Source: Acetobacter cerevisiae (GTDB taxonomy: Bacteria > Pseudomonadota > Alphaproteobacteria > Acetobacterales > Acetobacteraceae). Taken from it: a stretch of DNA of 64,000 nucleotides. Position 1 is the stretch's first letter, and each line of letters starts with the position of its first letter. Below the pieces are notes generated by a model. It saw only the letters and a list, made by a program, of their open reading frames with translations. It was not told where the DNA came from and made no database searches. A program made the position numbers and the translations under genes. The stretch spans positions 1 through 64,000 of the forward strand of contig NZ_LHZA01000149.1 in assembly GCF_001580535.1 (NCBI RefSeq), written 5' to 3'. Shown one piece after another: positions 46,293 to 55,179 of the stretch.

Positions 46293-48119
46293 ATGAGTGA
46301 AAGTGTACTGATCTTCCTCTTTTGTGTTCTGGGCGGCAGCATGCTTGCGCAGTGGACGGCATGGCGCTTCCGCCTGCCAGCCATTGTGCTGCTGTTTAGT
46401 CTTGGCCTGCTTTATGGGCCTGTACTGGAAATTCTGCATCCGTCTGAGATGATGGGGGCGGCCTTTCATCCCCTGGTCTCGCTTGCCGTTGCTCTGATCG
46501 TGTTTGAGGGCGGCCTGATACTGGACTTCAGGCAACTGAAAGAAGCCGGGGAAGGGGTTCTGCGCCTCACCCTCGTAGCTCTCCCGCTCAATCTCATTCT
46601 GGGCAGTTTGGCGGCCCATTATATTGGCGGGATGGGCTGGGGCCCGGCGTTTCTGTTTGGCTCCATAATTGTCGTCACCGGGCCAACAGTTGTTCTGCCC
46701 TTGCTGCGCAGTGCCAAGCTCCAGCCTAAAATAGCGGCTTTTCTACGATGGGAAGCCATTGTGAATGATCCGGTCGGGGCTATTCTGGCAACGCTGGTGC
46801 TGGAAGTGCTGCTGATGCGCCCGGGTGAGGGGTCCGGCACCTTCTTCGGCTTCATTCTGCCGCATATGCTGGCCAGTGCCGGGCTGACCATCGCACTGGG
46901 TATTGGGGCGGCAATGGGCGTGCGCTGGCTTCTGGTGCGGGACCTGATGCCGGAAGTGCTGAAAAGCTCTATCCTGATCACCATTGCACTTGTCCTTTTT
47001 GCCCTCGGCACCCTTACAATGGATGGGGCCGGGCTGATTGCCTCCACAGTCTTCGGCATGGCGCTGGTTAATCTACGTATTCCGGGCATGGCCGAAATCC
47101 AGCGGATGAAAGAATCTCTGGTTGTTCTGATTGTCTCGGTGCTGTTTGTACTGCTGACGGCAGACCTCCAGCGGACACAGCTCTCCAACCTCTCATGGTC
47201 CATTGGTGCGCTGACACTAGCCGTTCTGTTTCTGGTGCGGCCGCTGGGTATTTTCCTTGCCACCATGGGGTCCAGCCTGAGCTGGGCAGAACGTATTTTT
47301 GTAGGCTGGATTGCTCCACGCGGAATTGTTGCGGCTGCTGTAGCCGGGATTGCCGGGCTGCGGTTGCAGGATGCCGGGTATCCGGGGGCCGATCTGGTCA
47401 TGCCCGCCGTGTTCGCCGTGATTGCCTCCACCATGATCCTGCATGGTTTCTCCCTGCGTCCGCTTGGTCGTAAACTGAAGCTGACCTTGTCGGATGAACA
47501 GGCTCTGGCGATTGTGGGGGCGAATGACTGGTCAACCGGTCTCGCCATCGCCGTCCATCGGGCAGGGGCTCCTGTTCTGCTGGTCGATAATTCCCGGCAG
47601 GATCTGCAGAGGGCTGAAAAGGCTGGCGTTCCTGTGCTGAGAGCAGAAGTGCTATCAGAAGAAGGGGCGGAAAGTCTGGAAGAGCGTCCCGGTGATTATC
47701 TGATCGCGGCAACACCTGACGCTATTTATAATGGACTGGTCTGCGCCCATCTTGCCCCCCATTTTGGCCGTCAGCGCGTCTATCAGGTCAGTCCGGGTAT
47801 TGCGCGTCTGGACTTGTATCGGGGCTTGAGCCGGGATGCTCGTGGCAAGGTGCTGGGGGAACCTTCGTGGAATTTCACGCTTCTGGACACACTCATTCGG
47901 GAAGGCTGGCAGTTTAGAAGCGTTGAGGTCACAGCGGACAATCAGGAAACTCTCCTGCAGGAAAGCAGCAACCTTCTGGTGGTCCTCGTGTTGCAGAAGG
48001 GGGTTTCGATGACGATTGTCTCGGAAGAAGATGAAGCCCTGTCTCCGCCTGAAGTTGGTCAATGCGTCATCGCTCTGGTTCCGCCCATACACGAGGAGCC
48101 GGAAGAGAAGGCCGGTTAG
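46293..48119 (+). CDS. CPA1-type Na+(K+)/H+ antiporter with C-terminal TrkA-N-like domain
   Basis: A 608-residue inner-membrane antiporter. About twelve helices fill residues 1-390, including the conserved IVVTGPTVVLPLLRSAKLQP segment near 130 and RWEAIVNDPVGAILATLVLE near 155 with the ND ion site. A Rossmann-like TrkA-N domain follows from about 410 (ALAIVGANDWSTGLAIAVHR) and probably gates the pore by nucleotide binding. ATG 46293 is preferred over ATG 46248, since the first helix begins directly after it. It would help hold pH and ion balance under acid load. Confidence 0.88.
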   Translation: MSESVLIFLFCVLGGSMLAQWTAWRFRLPAIVLLFSLGLLYGPVLEILHPSEMMGAAFHPLVSLAVALIVFEGGLILDFRQLKEAGEGVLRLTLVALPLNLILGSLAAHYIGGMGWGPAFLFGSIIVVTGPTVVLPLLRSAKLQPKIAAFLRWEAIVNDPVGAILATLVLEVLLMRPGEGSGTFFGFILPHMLASAGLTIALGIGAAMGVRWLLVRDLMPEVLKSSILITIALVLFALGTLTMDGAGLIASTVFGMALVNLRIPGMAEIQRMKESLVVLIVSVLFVLLTADLQRTQLSNLSWSIGALTLAVLFLVRPLGIFLATMGSSLSWAERIFVGWIAPRGIVAAAVAGIAGLRLQDAGYPGADLVMPAVFAVIASTMILHGFSLRPLGRKLKLTLSDEQALAIVGANDWSTGLAIAVHRAGAPVLLVDNSRQDLQRAEKAGVPVLRAEVLSEEGAESLEERPGDYLIAATPDAIYNGLVCAHLAPHFGRQRVYQVSPGIARLDLYRGLSRDARGKVLGEPSWNFTLLDTLIREGWQFRSVEVTADNQETLLQESSNLLVVLVLQKGVSMTIVSEEDEALSPPEVGQCVIALVPPIHEEPEEKAG

Positions 48120-48125
48120 CCTTCT

Positions 48126-48695
48126 TTAGCCCGGAGCGTGGACCTGCACGGCATCCGCTCCGGCAGCCAGAACGGTGCGTAAATCTGATTCGCTGAGGGC
48201 AAGACAGCCTTCAGTCGGGGTGCGATCTGGACGTTGCAAATGCATAAAAATGGCCGAACCGCGCCCTGAGACGGCGGGATTATCGTTGTATCCCATCACG
48301 ACTATGAGATCATAAACGCGATCTTCACGCCATAACTGCTCATGCCGGGCCGGGTGAGGGAGCCTGACAAAGCGATTGTAATCAGGACTTTGTGGGTCAT
48401 CACACCACCCATCTTGGGGGCTAAGGGGTTCAACCGGAAGTATTGTTTTCGGCTTTAACAGCCGATCTTCCCGGTAATACACTTTTCTGAGAGCGAAAAT
48501 ACCAATGGGGGTGGCGTGATCGCCCTCCTGCTTTTGCTCTGTCAGACCATTCTTTCCAATTACGGCGCTCATGACTTTGTGTCCGCAATGCAGTTGTGCG
48601 TCAGAACCGCTGTATGAAGCGGACAAGAGGTGTATCATCATAGTCAAAGATTGCCCGTTCGCAGATTTTTCATGAAGGTCGCATAGCACGCTCAC
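48126..48695 (-). CDS. L,D-transpeptidase (YkuD) family protein
   Basis: A 189-residue protein with a YkuD-like catalytic domain that forms or edits peptide links in the cell wall or couples proteins to it. The domain has GDHATPIGIFALRKVYYRED near residue 58 and the active-site region IFMHLQRPDRTPTEGCLALS near 150-170 with catalytic His and Cys. No clear signal peptide is seen. GTG 48695 is the longest start; ATG 48641 would begin at the domain itself. It converges on the antiporter gene with a 6-bp gap. Confidence 0.82.
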   Translation of the reverse strand: MSVLCDLHEKSANGQSLTMMIHLLSASYSGSDAQLHCGHKVMSAVIGKNGLTEQKQEGDHATPIGIFALRKVYYREDRLLKPKTILPVEPLSPQDGWCDDPQSPDYNRFVRLPHPARHEQLWREDRVYDLIVVMGYNDNPAVSGRGSAIFMHLQRPDRTPTEGCLALSESDLRTVLAAGADAVQVHAPG

Positions 48696-48790
48696 ACTAG
48701 AGGTCTGAGCGGAATCGTGACAAGTTTATGAGAAGACGAACAGACGAGACAGCCCGACCAGAAGGCTGACACTGAGGAGATGAAAACCCA

Positions 48791-49510
48791 ATGACGGGTG
48801 CACGTCCAATATTGGTTGTTGATGACGACCGGATACTTCGCCAGACCCTTGTTGAGCAACTGCAGCTTGAGGGAGAATTCACCGTTCAGGAAGCAGCGTC
48901 TCTGGCTGAGGCGCGCGAAAAACTGAAGGCGCCGGATAGCCGGTTTGATGCACTTCTGCTGGATGTCAGTCTGCCCGATGGCGATGGACGTGACTTCTGT
49001 GCTGAGCTGCGGAAAGACGGTCTGCGCATGCCTATCATCATGCTGACGGGTTCAGACGATGAAGCGGATATTGTGCGCGGACTGGATGCTGGCGCCAATG
49101 ATTACGTAGCCAAGCCTTTCCGGATTGCAGAACTGCTCGCCCGCCTGCGCGCTCAGATGCGTCTGTTTGAAAACAGTGAAGACGCAGTGTTCAGCATCGG
49201 GCCATACACATTCCGCCCGTCTGCCAAGCTGCTTCAGGAACCGCTGAAGAACCGCCGTATCCGTCTGACGGAAAAAGAAACGGCCATTCTGAAGTTCCTC
49301 TACCGCGCCGGCACACGCCCGGTGCCGCGCCAGGTGCTGCTGAATGAGGTCTGGGGCTACAATGCTGCAGTCACCACGCATACGCTGGAAACGCACATCT
49401 ATCGCCTGCGCCAGAAAATCGAACCCGATCCGGCCAATGCAACGCTGCTGATTACAGAAGGGGGTGGCTACCGCCTGAACCCGGAAGTGGCGGCAGTTCC
49501 TGCGCACTGA
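48791..49510 (+). CDS. OmpR/PhoB-family response regulator
   Basis: A 239-residue two-component regulator. The receiver has PILVVDDDRILRQTL at the start, the phospho-Asp in ALLLDVSLPDGDG near residue 59, the Thr of IIMLTGSDDEAD, and the Lys in NDYVAKPFRIAEL. The C-terminal winged helix (about 140-232) shows RLTEKETAILKFLYRAG and TTHTLETHIYRLRQKIEPDP. No histidine kinase lies beside it, so its partner is elsewhere. A strong terminator follows at 49533. Confidence 0.92.
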   Translation: MTGARPILVVDDDRILRQTLVEQLQLEGEFTVQEAASLAEAREKLKAPDSRFDALLLDVSLPDGDGRDFCAELRKDGLRMPIIMLTGSDDEADIVRGLDAGANDYVAKPFRIAELLARLRAQMRLFENSEDAVFSIGPYTFRPSAKLLQEPLKNRRIRLTEKETAILKFLYRAGTRPVPRQVLLNEVWGYNAAVTTHTLETHIYRLRQKIEPDPANATLLITEGGGYRLNPEVAAVPAH

Positions 49511-49532
49511 AAAGCTAAGGCATAAGAACGCT

Positions 49533-49571
49533 AATACGGATCAGACTGTTCTGTCTGATCCGTATTTTTTT
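49533..49571 (+). terminator. Rho-independent terminator of the response regulator gene
   Basis: AATACGGATCAGAC (49533-49546) pairs perfectly with GTCTGATCCGTATT (49553-49566) around a 6-base loop and runs into seven T residues (49565-49571). It lies 23 bp after the stop. Confidence 0.92.
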
Positions 49572-49592
49572 GTCTAAATGATCTGAAATTTT

Positions 49593-50201
49593 TCAGATCA
49601 ACCCTTCTTCTTTCAGGGCTTTCTGGGCTGCTGGCCGGCCAAAAACGCTATCTCGCAACGCCACGGCTTTGGGGTAAGCGGAAATGTCTATTTTAAGCGG
49701 TCCGGTCCAGTTCAGGATAACGGCCATAAGGGCATCAGCCTGCGTGAACCCGACAGGGAGCAGATAGCTATTTGTGCCGCTTGCCAGTTGCGCTTCGACC
49801 TGCGTTAGACGCCGTTTGATGAGGAGCAGCAGCTTCTCCCGCGTGACGTCAGGCACATCCGGCGCGAAGAGCGCACCAATAGCGCTATGCACATCCTCAC
49901 AGAAGCCCACTGCCTCAAGCAGACGGTAAAATTCGATGGTGTCTGGAGTGGGGTGGAAAGCCTTGTTGTCAGATTGCTGACCAATATAGGTCAGGACGGC
50001 AACATTTTGCGTCAGAATAACGCCCGGTGAAACTTCGAGAGCCGGAACTGCTCCACGAGGGTTGATGGCTGTGTAGTCCCGACCATCGGCCGTTTTCTTC
50101 TCTTTTAGGTTCACCTGCACAAGTTCATGCGGCAAGCCCGTCTCGTTCAGCATGATATGGGCCGCAAGCGAACATGCGCCTGGCGCGTAATACAGCTTCA
50201 T
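49593..50201 (-). CDS. Glutathione S-transferase family protein (beta-like)
   Basis: A 202-residue cytosolic transferase. The thioredoxin-like N-terminal domain reads MKLYYAPGACSLAAHIMLNE, with the Cys-Ser of the beta class near residue 10 and the glutathione-site loop RGAVPALEVSPGVILTQNVA near 55. An all-helical C-terminal domain follows, with the conserved FTQADALMAVIL capping region. ATG 50201 is chosen because AAAGGTG lies close upstream; the frame is open a further 30 codons. It probably conjugates glutathione to electrophiles; the substrate is unknown. Confidence 0.9.
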   Translation of the reverse strand: MKLYYAPGACSLAAHIMLNETGLPHELVQVNLKEKKTADGRDYTAINPRGAVPALEVSPGVILTQNVAVLTYIGQQSDNKAFHPTPDTIEFYRLLEAVGFCEDVHSAIGALFAPDVPDVTREKLLLLIKRRLTQVEAQLASGTNSYLLPVGFTQADALMAVILNWTGPLKIDISAYPKAVALRDSVFGRPAAQKALKEEGLI

Positions 50202-50805
50202 TATGACACCTTTTGTTTTCACGTTTGTGAAGAAAGCAGATTGCACAGGAAAATTCACCCTGCTTACAAAAAGCGTCGCATGAATTGGCAAGAGTGAGAA
50301 GAATATGAGCGTTGCACTATATTCTTGGCTGCTAGTTTATAGGGTGGGCAGACAAAACTTGCGACTAGAAAAAAATGGAATACCCAAGACGAGATAATGG
50401 AAATTTAACATTGAAAAGCAGAAGAGACATCCGCAGCCGAAGAGGTATCGTTAGGCTGAGGCGCTGTATGCGTTGCACCGGGCCGAAACCATTACAGAAT
50501 ATACAGAGCTGACTGCGGAACTCTATAGCGCCACAGACCCGAAAGCAGGCCGCAAAGACAGCGTAGCAGCCGCCACACCGCCAAGGATTATAAGCACCTT
50601 CGCAAACGGTCCGGCGTGGAAAATAAATGGAAGCTTGGTCCTTCGATTTGTGGGCGCTCTAGATACTAGTATAGCTAAAAAGCCGTGGGCGCCTGGCACG
50701 GATTTACTCGTGCCAAAGGCCAACACTCTGTACCAAATCGGACCAATGTATTTTTCGGAAGCAACCGGAAACCACGCAAGACCTGCAAAAAACTGCAGTT
50801 TATCG
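50202..50805. other. Coding-poor 604-bp stretch between the GST gene and tRNA-Val
   Basis: No convincing gene is visible here. A 120-codon open frame at 50473-50835 runs into the tRNA and has no family marks, and a short stretch near 50575-50660 reads protein-like in another frame, so this may be eroded coding sequence. A perfect hairpin TGGCACG-GATTTACT-CGTGCCA lies around 50694-50715. AAACTGCAGTTT lies just past the 3' end of the tRNA. The region lies on the 3' side of the tRNA gene, where integrated elements often leave scars. Confidence 0.5.
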
Positions 50806-50880
50806 TGGTGGGTGCGACAGGGATTGAACCTGTGACCCCCGCCGTGTGAAGGCGATGCTCTACCGCTGAGCTACGCACCC
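50806..50880 (-). tRNA. tRNA-Val (anticodon CAC), CCA encoded
   Basis: On the minus strand the 75-nt sequence starts GGGTGCGTAGCTCAGCGGTA and folds as a full cloverleaf. The acceptor GGGTGCG pairs with CGCACCC. The anticodon stem TCGCC/GGCGG encloses the loop TTCACAC, giving anticodon CAC for the Val codon GTG. The T arm is ACAGG-TTCAATC-CCTGT. The discriminator A and CCA are encoded. Confidence 0.95.
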
Positions 50881-50937
50881 GGTTTGTGGAGATCCTATTA
50901 GCCGAGCAGCAGAGGCTTGGCAAGCGGGGAAACGTAA

Positions 50938-52761
50938 TTAATTTTCCCCGGCAGCCAGACTTTCCCGCTTCATCTCCAGATCAAGCCATTTTTCTTCAGA
51001 TTCAGCGAGTTTCGCTTCAATCTTCTCAAGGTCGGCACTGTATTTCTGGAAGAGTTTCGGGTCGCGGCTATACAGGCCCGCATCTGCCAGCTTGGTGCGC
51101 AGGGCTTCTGCATCCCGCTCCAGCTTTTCCATTTCCTTTGGTAGATTATCCAGCGCAAACTGGTCCTTGTAGCTCAGCTTTTTAGCTGGAGCGCGGGATA
51201 CGCCGGATGTCTCTTTGGAAGACGGAACTGAGCGAACAACAGGTTTTTCGGACGCAATCTCTTCTTCTACTCCGCCTTTTTTCTGAACCAGCATGTCACT
51301 GTATCCACCGGCGTAATCCGTCCAGATACCATCGCTCTCTGTGGTCAGAACAGAGGTTGCAACACGGTCCAGAAAATCACGATCATGGCTTACCAGCAGG
51401 ACAGTGCCATCATAAGCGGCCAGCATGTCTTGCAGCAGGTCGAGAGTTTCCAGATCCAGATCGTTCGTCGGTTCGTCCAGCACCAGCAGGTTGGAGGACT
51501 GGGCCAGCGCGCAGGCCAGCATCAGGCGACCTCTTTCCCCACCAGAAAGAACGCCCACAGGTGTGCGTGCCTGCTCGGGTTTGAAGAGAAAGTCCTTCAT
51601 ATAGCCAATAACGTGGCGCTTTTCGGTGCCAACCTGCACCATGTCACCGCCGCCGCCCGTCAGCGTATCGGTAAGGGTTTTATCCGGGTCCAGCGTGCGG
51701 CGCTGCTGGTCCAGCGTGACCATGGAAAGTGATGGACCCAGAGTAATCGTGCCGCTATCAGGCTGATCCTGCCCGACAAGAAGCCGCAGCAAGGTTGTTT
51801 TACCGGCACCATTAGCCCCGACAATCGCCAGTCGGTCTCCACGCAGCACGCGCAAATCCAGATTGCGAACAACGCAGCGCTCGCCCCACGATTTGCTAAT
51901 ATTTTCCGCTATAGCAACCAGACGGCTGGATGTGGACGCACTTTGAACGTTTAGGGTCACTGTGCCTTGTGCGCGAACAGCATCACAGCGGGCCGCCCGA
52001 AGAGCCGCCAGTTCACCCACCCGGCGCACATTCCGTTTGCGGCGGGCTGTTACGCCATACCGCATCCAGTCTTCTTCCCGCGCAATCTGCCGGTCCAGCT
52101 TGTGCGCGTCGCGCTCTTCCTGCTCCAGCACTTCTTCGCGCCAGGCTTCAAATCGGCTGAACCCCTGATCCAGGCGTCGGGTCATACCGCGATCCAGCCA
52201 GACAACCGAACGGGAGAGGGTGGAGAGCAACCGCCTATCATGGCTGATGATGACCATGGCGCAGTTCAGGCTGAGAAGTTCGCGCTCCAGCCATTCAATG
52301 GTGGGCATGTCCAGATGGTTGGTGGGCTCATCCAGCAGCAGAATATCGGGGGCAGAGGCCAGCGCGCCGGCAATCGCACAGCGCCGGGCTTCACCGCCGG
52401 ATACGTTGGCCGGGTTTTCCTTTCCGGTCAGACCCAGTGCGTCCAGCATGGCCGCAGCCCGCCATTCCGAGGCTGGGTCAGTAATTTGTGCCAGCACGTA
52501 ATCGGCTGTTGTGGCGTAACCGGACAGGTCAGGTTCCTGCGGCAGATAGCGCAGGGTTGCGCCGGGCTGCAGGAACAGCGTGCCGGAGTCAGGTTGAATG
52601 ACGCCTGCCGCAATTTTCAGGAGTGTGGATTTGCCGGAACCATTGCGGCCGACCAGACAAAGCCTCTCACCCGCTGAAACAGAAAAACCTGCCTTATCAA
52701 GCAGAGGATTTCCGCCAAGCGTGAGAGTAATGTCCTGAAGGAGAAGGAGAGGGGGAGCCAT
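50938..52761 (-). CDS. uup: ABC-F family ATPase, Uup-like
   Basis: A 607-residue soluble protein with two ATPase cassettes and no membrane part, acting on ribosomes or DNA-linked processes. Cassette 1 has GRNGSGKST near residue 38, NVSGGEARRCAI near 118 and DILLLDEPTNHLD near 138. Cassette 2 has GANGAGKTTLLRL near 318, VLSGGERGRLML near 408 and LLVLDEPTNDLDLETLD near 428. A charged coiled-coil tail (about 535-600) is the mark of the Uup branch. The stop lies about 58 bp from the tRNA. Confidence 0.9.
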   Translation of the reverse strand: MAPPLLLLQDITLTLGGNPLLDKAGFSVSAGERLCLVGRNGSGKSTLLKIAAGVIQPDSGTLFLQPGATLRYLPQEPDLSGYATTADYVLAQITDPASEWRAAAMLDALGLTGKENPANVSGGEARRCAIAGALASAPDILLLDEPTNHLDMPTIEWLERELLSLNCAMVIISHDRRLLSTLSRSVVWLDRGMTRRLDQGFSRFEAWREEVLEQEERDAHKLDRQIAREEDWMRYGVTARRKRNVRRVGELAALRAARCDAVRAQGTVTLNVQSASTSSRLVAIAENISKSWGERCVVRNLDLRVLRGDRLAIVGANGAGKTTLLRLLVGQDQPDSGTITLGPSLSMVTLDQQRRTLDPDKTLTDTLTGGGGDMVQVGTEKRHVIGYMKDFLFKPEQARTPVGVLSGGERGRLMLACALAQSSNLLVLDEPTNDLDLETLDLLQDMLAAYDGTVLLVSHDRDFLDRVATSVLTTESDGIWTDYAGGYSDMLVQKKGGVEEEIASEKPVVRSVPSSKETSGVSRAPAKKLSYKDQFALDNLPKEMEKLERDAEALRTKLADAGLYSRDPKLFQKYSADLEKIEAKLAESEEKWLDLEMKRESLAAGEN

Positions 52762-52805
52762 TCCCTGTTTCTGTGGCAGAGCGCCTGCGGACGCAAGAGG
52801 CTATC

Positions 52806-53567
52806 TTATGAAACGGTCCCTGTTGAATGAGCCACAGCCCAATTACTAACAGCCTGATACGTGGCGACAGCCAGTGTCAGCGGTTCAAATGGCTTGGTGA
52901 TAACAAAGCTGGGCTCGGACGTTTCGCCTGTTAGCAGGCGCTCAGGATAGGCGGTAACGTAAATGACCGGAGCGGAATGGCTTTTGGTAATTTCCGCCAC
53001 GGCGCGCATGCCATCACCTCCAGCGCCGAGATTAATATCTGCCAAAATCAGGCCGGGCCGGGTTTCCTGCGCCAGACGAATGGCGTCGGTCTGTGTGTGG
53101 GCAACCCCTGCGATTTTATGCCCGCATTGCAGCACAAGATCTTCAATATCCATGGCGATAATCGGTTCGTCCTCAATAATCAGGACGGATGTCTGAATAC
53201 CGGTCTTGAGGTAGGCGTGGGCTGTTTCAAGATCTTCAGACGCTTCCTGGGTGGAAAGCCCCAGAATTCGGGCGGCCATGTCCAGCGAGACTTCTTCCAG
53301 CGTCGTCAGCAGAAGCAGCTGGCGCTGCACGATGGACAGACCATGCTCCGGACCATCATTCTCTGGCTGCGTCGCAAAATGTCTGGAAATGGCCTGATAA
53401 AGCCTGCAAAGAGAGGGCAGATCATCTGTTGGGCGGCTCGTAGTGAGTGTCCGCAGACTTTCCGCCACAAGAAGATCTCCTCGGGGCTGGCTCCCTGTCA
53501 GTGCGCGGGCATAGCGCCTGCCGTAGGGTAACGCCTGAATTAAAGCGCTGCGCAGCGACTCTGGCAT
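52806..53567 (-). CDS. phyR: PhyR-type response regulator (sigma-like domain plus receiver)
   Basis: A 253-residue anti-anti-sigma factor of the general stress response. The N-terminal half (about 1-120) mimics an EcfG sigma factor but lacks promoter contacts; when the receiver is phosphorylated it captures NepR and frees EcfG. The receiver starts at VLIIEDEPIIAMDIEDLVLQ near residue 128, with the phospho-Asp in LILADINLGAGGDG near 177 and the Lys in FVITKPFEPLTLA. A strong ribosome site (GAAGGAG) precedes ATG 53567. It is divergent from the first EcfG-like gene. Confidence 0.94.
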   Translation of the reverse strand: MPESLRSALIQALPYGRRYARALTGSQPRGDLLVAESLRTLTTSRPTDDLPSLCRLYQAISRHFATQPENDGPEHGLSIVQRQLLLLTTLEEVSLDMAARILGLSTQEASEDLETAHAYLKTGIQTSVLIIEDEPIIAMDIEDLVLQCGHKIAGVAHTQTDAIRLAQETRPGLILADINLGAGGDGMRAVAEITKSHSAPVIYVTAYPERLLTGETSEPSFVITKPFEPLTLAVATYQAVSNWAVAHSTGTVS

Positions 53568-53623
53568 GACAAGGCTCCTTCGCGTGGAGTAGGGCTTAGA
53601 TTAAGCACGACCGTAACGACGAC

Positions 53624-54208
53624 ATGTGTCATCGTTTGCAGAAAAGGGGAAGTGTTCTGATTCGGGATCGACAACATTCTGACAATGTTGCCACTACATC
53701 GTTCTCTCGCACAGAGCTGTTAGCGTTAGTTCCGTCGCTGCGCGCATTTTCCCGTTTTCTGGCAAGAGACGCCGCTTTGGCGGATGATCTGGTACAGGAA
53801 ACTGTTTTGCGGGCTCTCAGCAAGTCCGAACAGTTTGCGCCGGGCACCAACCTTAAAGCGTGGCTTTTTTCCATCTTGCGAAATTTTTTTCTGGAGCAGA
53901 CCCGGCATCGCAACCGGGAGAGAGAAGTCCTGAGCGATTACGCCGCCAGCCCTGACAGAGTGACGCAAAGCCGTTCCTCCTTGCAGGAGCGGGAAACCAT
54001 CCGGGAGCTGGACCATTTTCTGTGGCAGCTTTCCCCCCTCCTGAGGGAAGCACTGGTGCTGATTGGCGCGCAGGAAATGACGTATGAGGATGCCGCCATG
54101 GTCTGCGGTGTAACGGTTGGCACCATGAAAACCCGGGTCTCACGCGCCCGGACACAGCTGCAAACCTTGCTGGAAAATCCGGACGGAGAGAATGAGCCGT
54201 CTGCATGA
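53624..54208 (+). CDS. ECF sigma factor, EcfG-like (first copy)
   Basis: A sigma factor of up to 194 residues. Region 2 reads DAALADDLVQETVLRALSKS, then APGTNLKAWLFSILRNFFLE; region 4 includes LREALVLIGAQEMTYEDAAM and GVTVGTMKTRVSRARTQL. These are EcfG-type marks. The start is unclear: ATG 53624 and TTG 53636 have no good ribosome site, while AAAAGGGGA at about 53640-53650 has no standard start codon at the right distance. It is divergent from phyR and 99 bp ahead of the second copy. It may be a specialised or regulatory paralogue. Confidence 0.85.
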   Translation: MCHRLQKRGSVLIRDRQHSDNVATTSFSRTELLALVPSLRAFSRFLARDAALADDLVQETVLRALSKSEQFAPGTNLKAWLFSILRNFFLEQTRHRNREREVLSDYAASPDRVTQSRSSLQERETIRELDHFLWQLSPLLREALVLIGAQEMTYEDAAMVCGVTVGTMKTRVSRARTQLQTLLENPDGENEPSA

Positions 54209-54307
54209 GAGGGAGCTCTCAGAAATTTTTTTTGAAAAACCGTGTAACCTTTCCTCGCCGCCATTCATTCATCTAGCAAGACAATGCAAAAGGCGGAGAA
54301 AAAGATC

Positions 54308-54880
54308 ATGACAGTTTCATTCCACGATCAGGTTATCGGCATTCTCCCTAAACTGCGCGTTCAGGCTCTCGCTCTCACCCGCAATCGCGCGGCAGCGGAA
54401 GATCTGGTGCAGGACGCCGTTTGCAATGCGCTTTCTGCCCAGAACAGTTTTGCACCGGGCACAAATTTTGCAGCCTGGATGCATCGCATTCTGCGTAACC
54501 GCTTTATCTCTGATCTGCGTAAGAAGCGCGACACGACTGACATTGATGATATGCCCGCCTCCTTCCTGGCGACCAATGCCCCGCATGAAGACCGGATTGT
54601 CCTGAAAGACCTTGATGCAGCCCTTGCACGTCTGCCAGACGACCAGCGGGAAGCTTTGGTGCTGGGTGTGCTGGAAGGAATGAGCTATCAGGAACTTGCT
54701 GATATTGCTGGGTGTGCTGTTGGTACCGCCAAAAGTCGTGTATTCCGTGCAAGACGACAGCTTGAAGCCTGGATGACGGGTGAAGAGCATGTTGGGAATG
54801 AACGGCTGAAAGCACAGGCAGCGGCTCTCCGCCGCAAGCTCAGCCAGCAGGACAGCCAGAACGCTTCTAAGGCTGTTTGA
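54308..54880 (+). CDS. ecfG: General stress ECF sigma factor EcfG (second copy)
   Basis: A 190-residue EcfG-type sigma factor. Region 2 has NRAAAEDLVQDAVCNALSAQ and APGTNFAAWMHRILRNRFIS; region 4 has LPDDQREALVLGVLEGMSYQ and ELADIAGCAVGTAKSRVFRA. The internal DDMP linker is typical of EcfG. ATG 54308 is chosen over ATG 54284 because GGAG lies nine bases upstream. It is followed by nepR, its anti-sigma factor, as in many alphaproteobacteria. It probably recognises GGAAC-N16/17-CGTT promoters, of which one is seen ahead of the GH15 gene. Confidence 0.9.
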   Translation: MTVSFHDQVIGILPKLRVQALALTRNRAAAEDLVQDAVCNALSAQNSFAPGTNFAAWMHRILRNRFISDLRKKRDTTDIDDMPASFLATNAPHEDRIVLKDLDAALARLPDDQREALVLGVLEGMSYQELADIAGCAVGTAKSRVFRARRQLEAWMTGEEHVGNERLKAQAAALRRKLSQQDSQNASKAV

Positions 54881-55023
54881 TAAGAGAACTGTGTGGGCCT
54901 GAAAGCCCACCGAAGAAGCAGGAAGAGACTGAGCCGGCTTGGGCATGTCAGATGACGATTTACGCGGACGATGTGACCTTTCCATCAGGCCGGGTGCAGC
55001 AATGCCGCCAGATGGGCAAGACG

Positions 55024-55179
55024 ATGGATAAAAAGCCACGAAAAAAACCAGAGACAACGTCTGATCAGGCTTTTGATCTCTGGTTAAAACGAGGACTGCA
55101 TCAGCTTTTTGACGACGTGGCGAACGAGCCTATCCCTGAAAAATTGCTGAAGCTCATTGAAGAAGATCGCGGAGAATAA
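55024..55179 (+). CDS. nepR: NepR-family anti-sigma factor
   Basis: A small protein of about 51 residues that holds EcfG inactive until phosphorylated PhyR binds it. The conserved helix is LHQLFDDVANEPIPEKLLKL, followed by an acidic end. The frame is open far upstream (54877), but family members are about 50-60 residues, so ATG 55024 (or ATG 55012) is preferred. It follows ecfG and overlaps the possible start of the kinase gene. Confidence 0.85.
   Translation: MDKKPRKKPETTSDQAFDLWLKRGLHQLFDDVANEPIPEKLLKLIEEDRGE

Noticed and set aside
46619..47548. A 309-codon minus-strand frame opposite the antiporter
   Set aside because: Low-complexity Ser/Arg/Pro/Thr composition typical of a shadow of membrane-protein codons.
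50473..50835. A 120-codon open frame next to tRNA-Val
   Set aside because: It runs into the tRNA gene, lacks a ribosome site and family marks, and is better read as eroded sequence.
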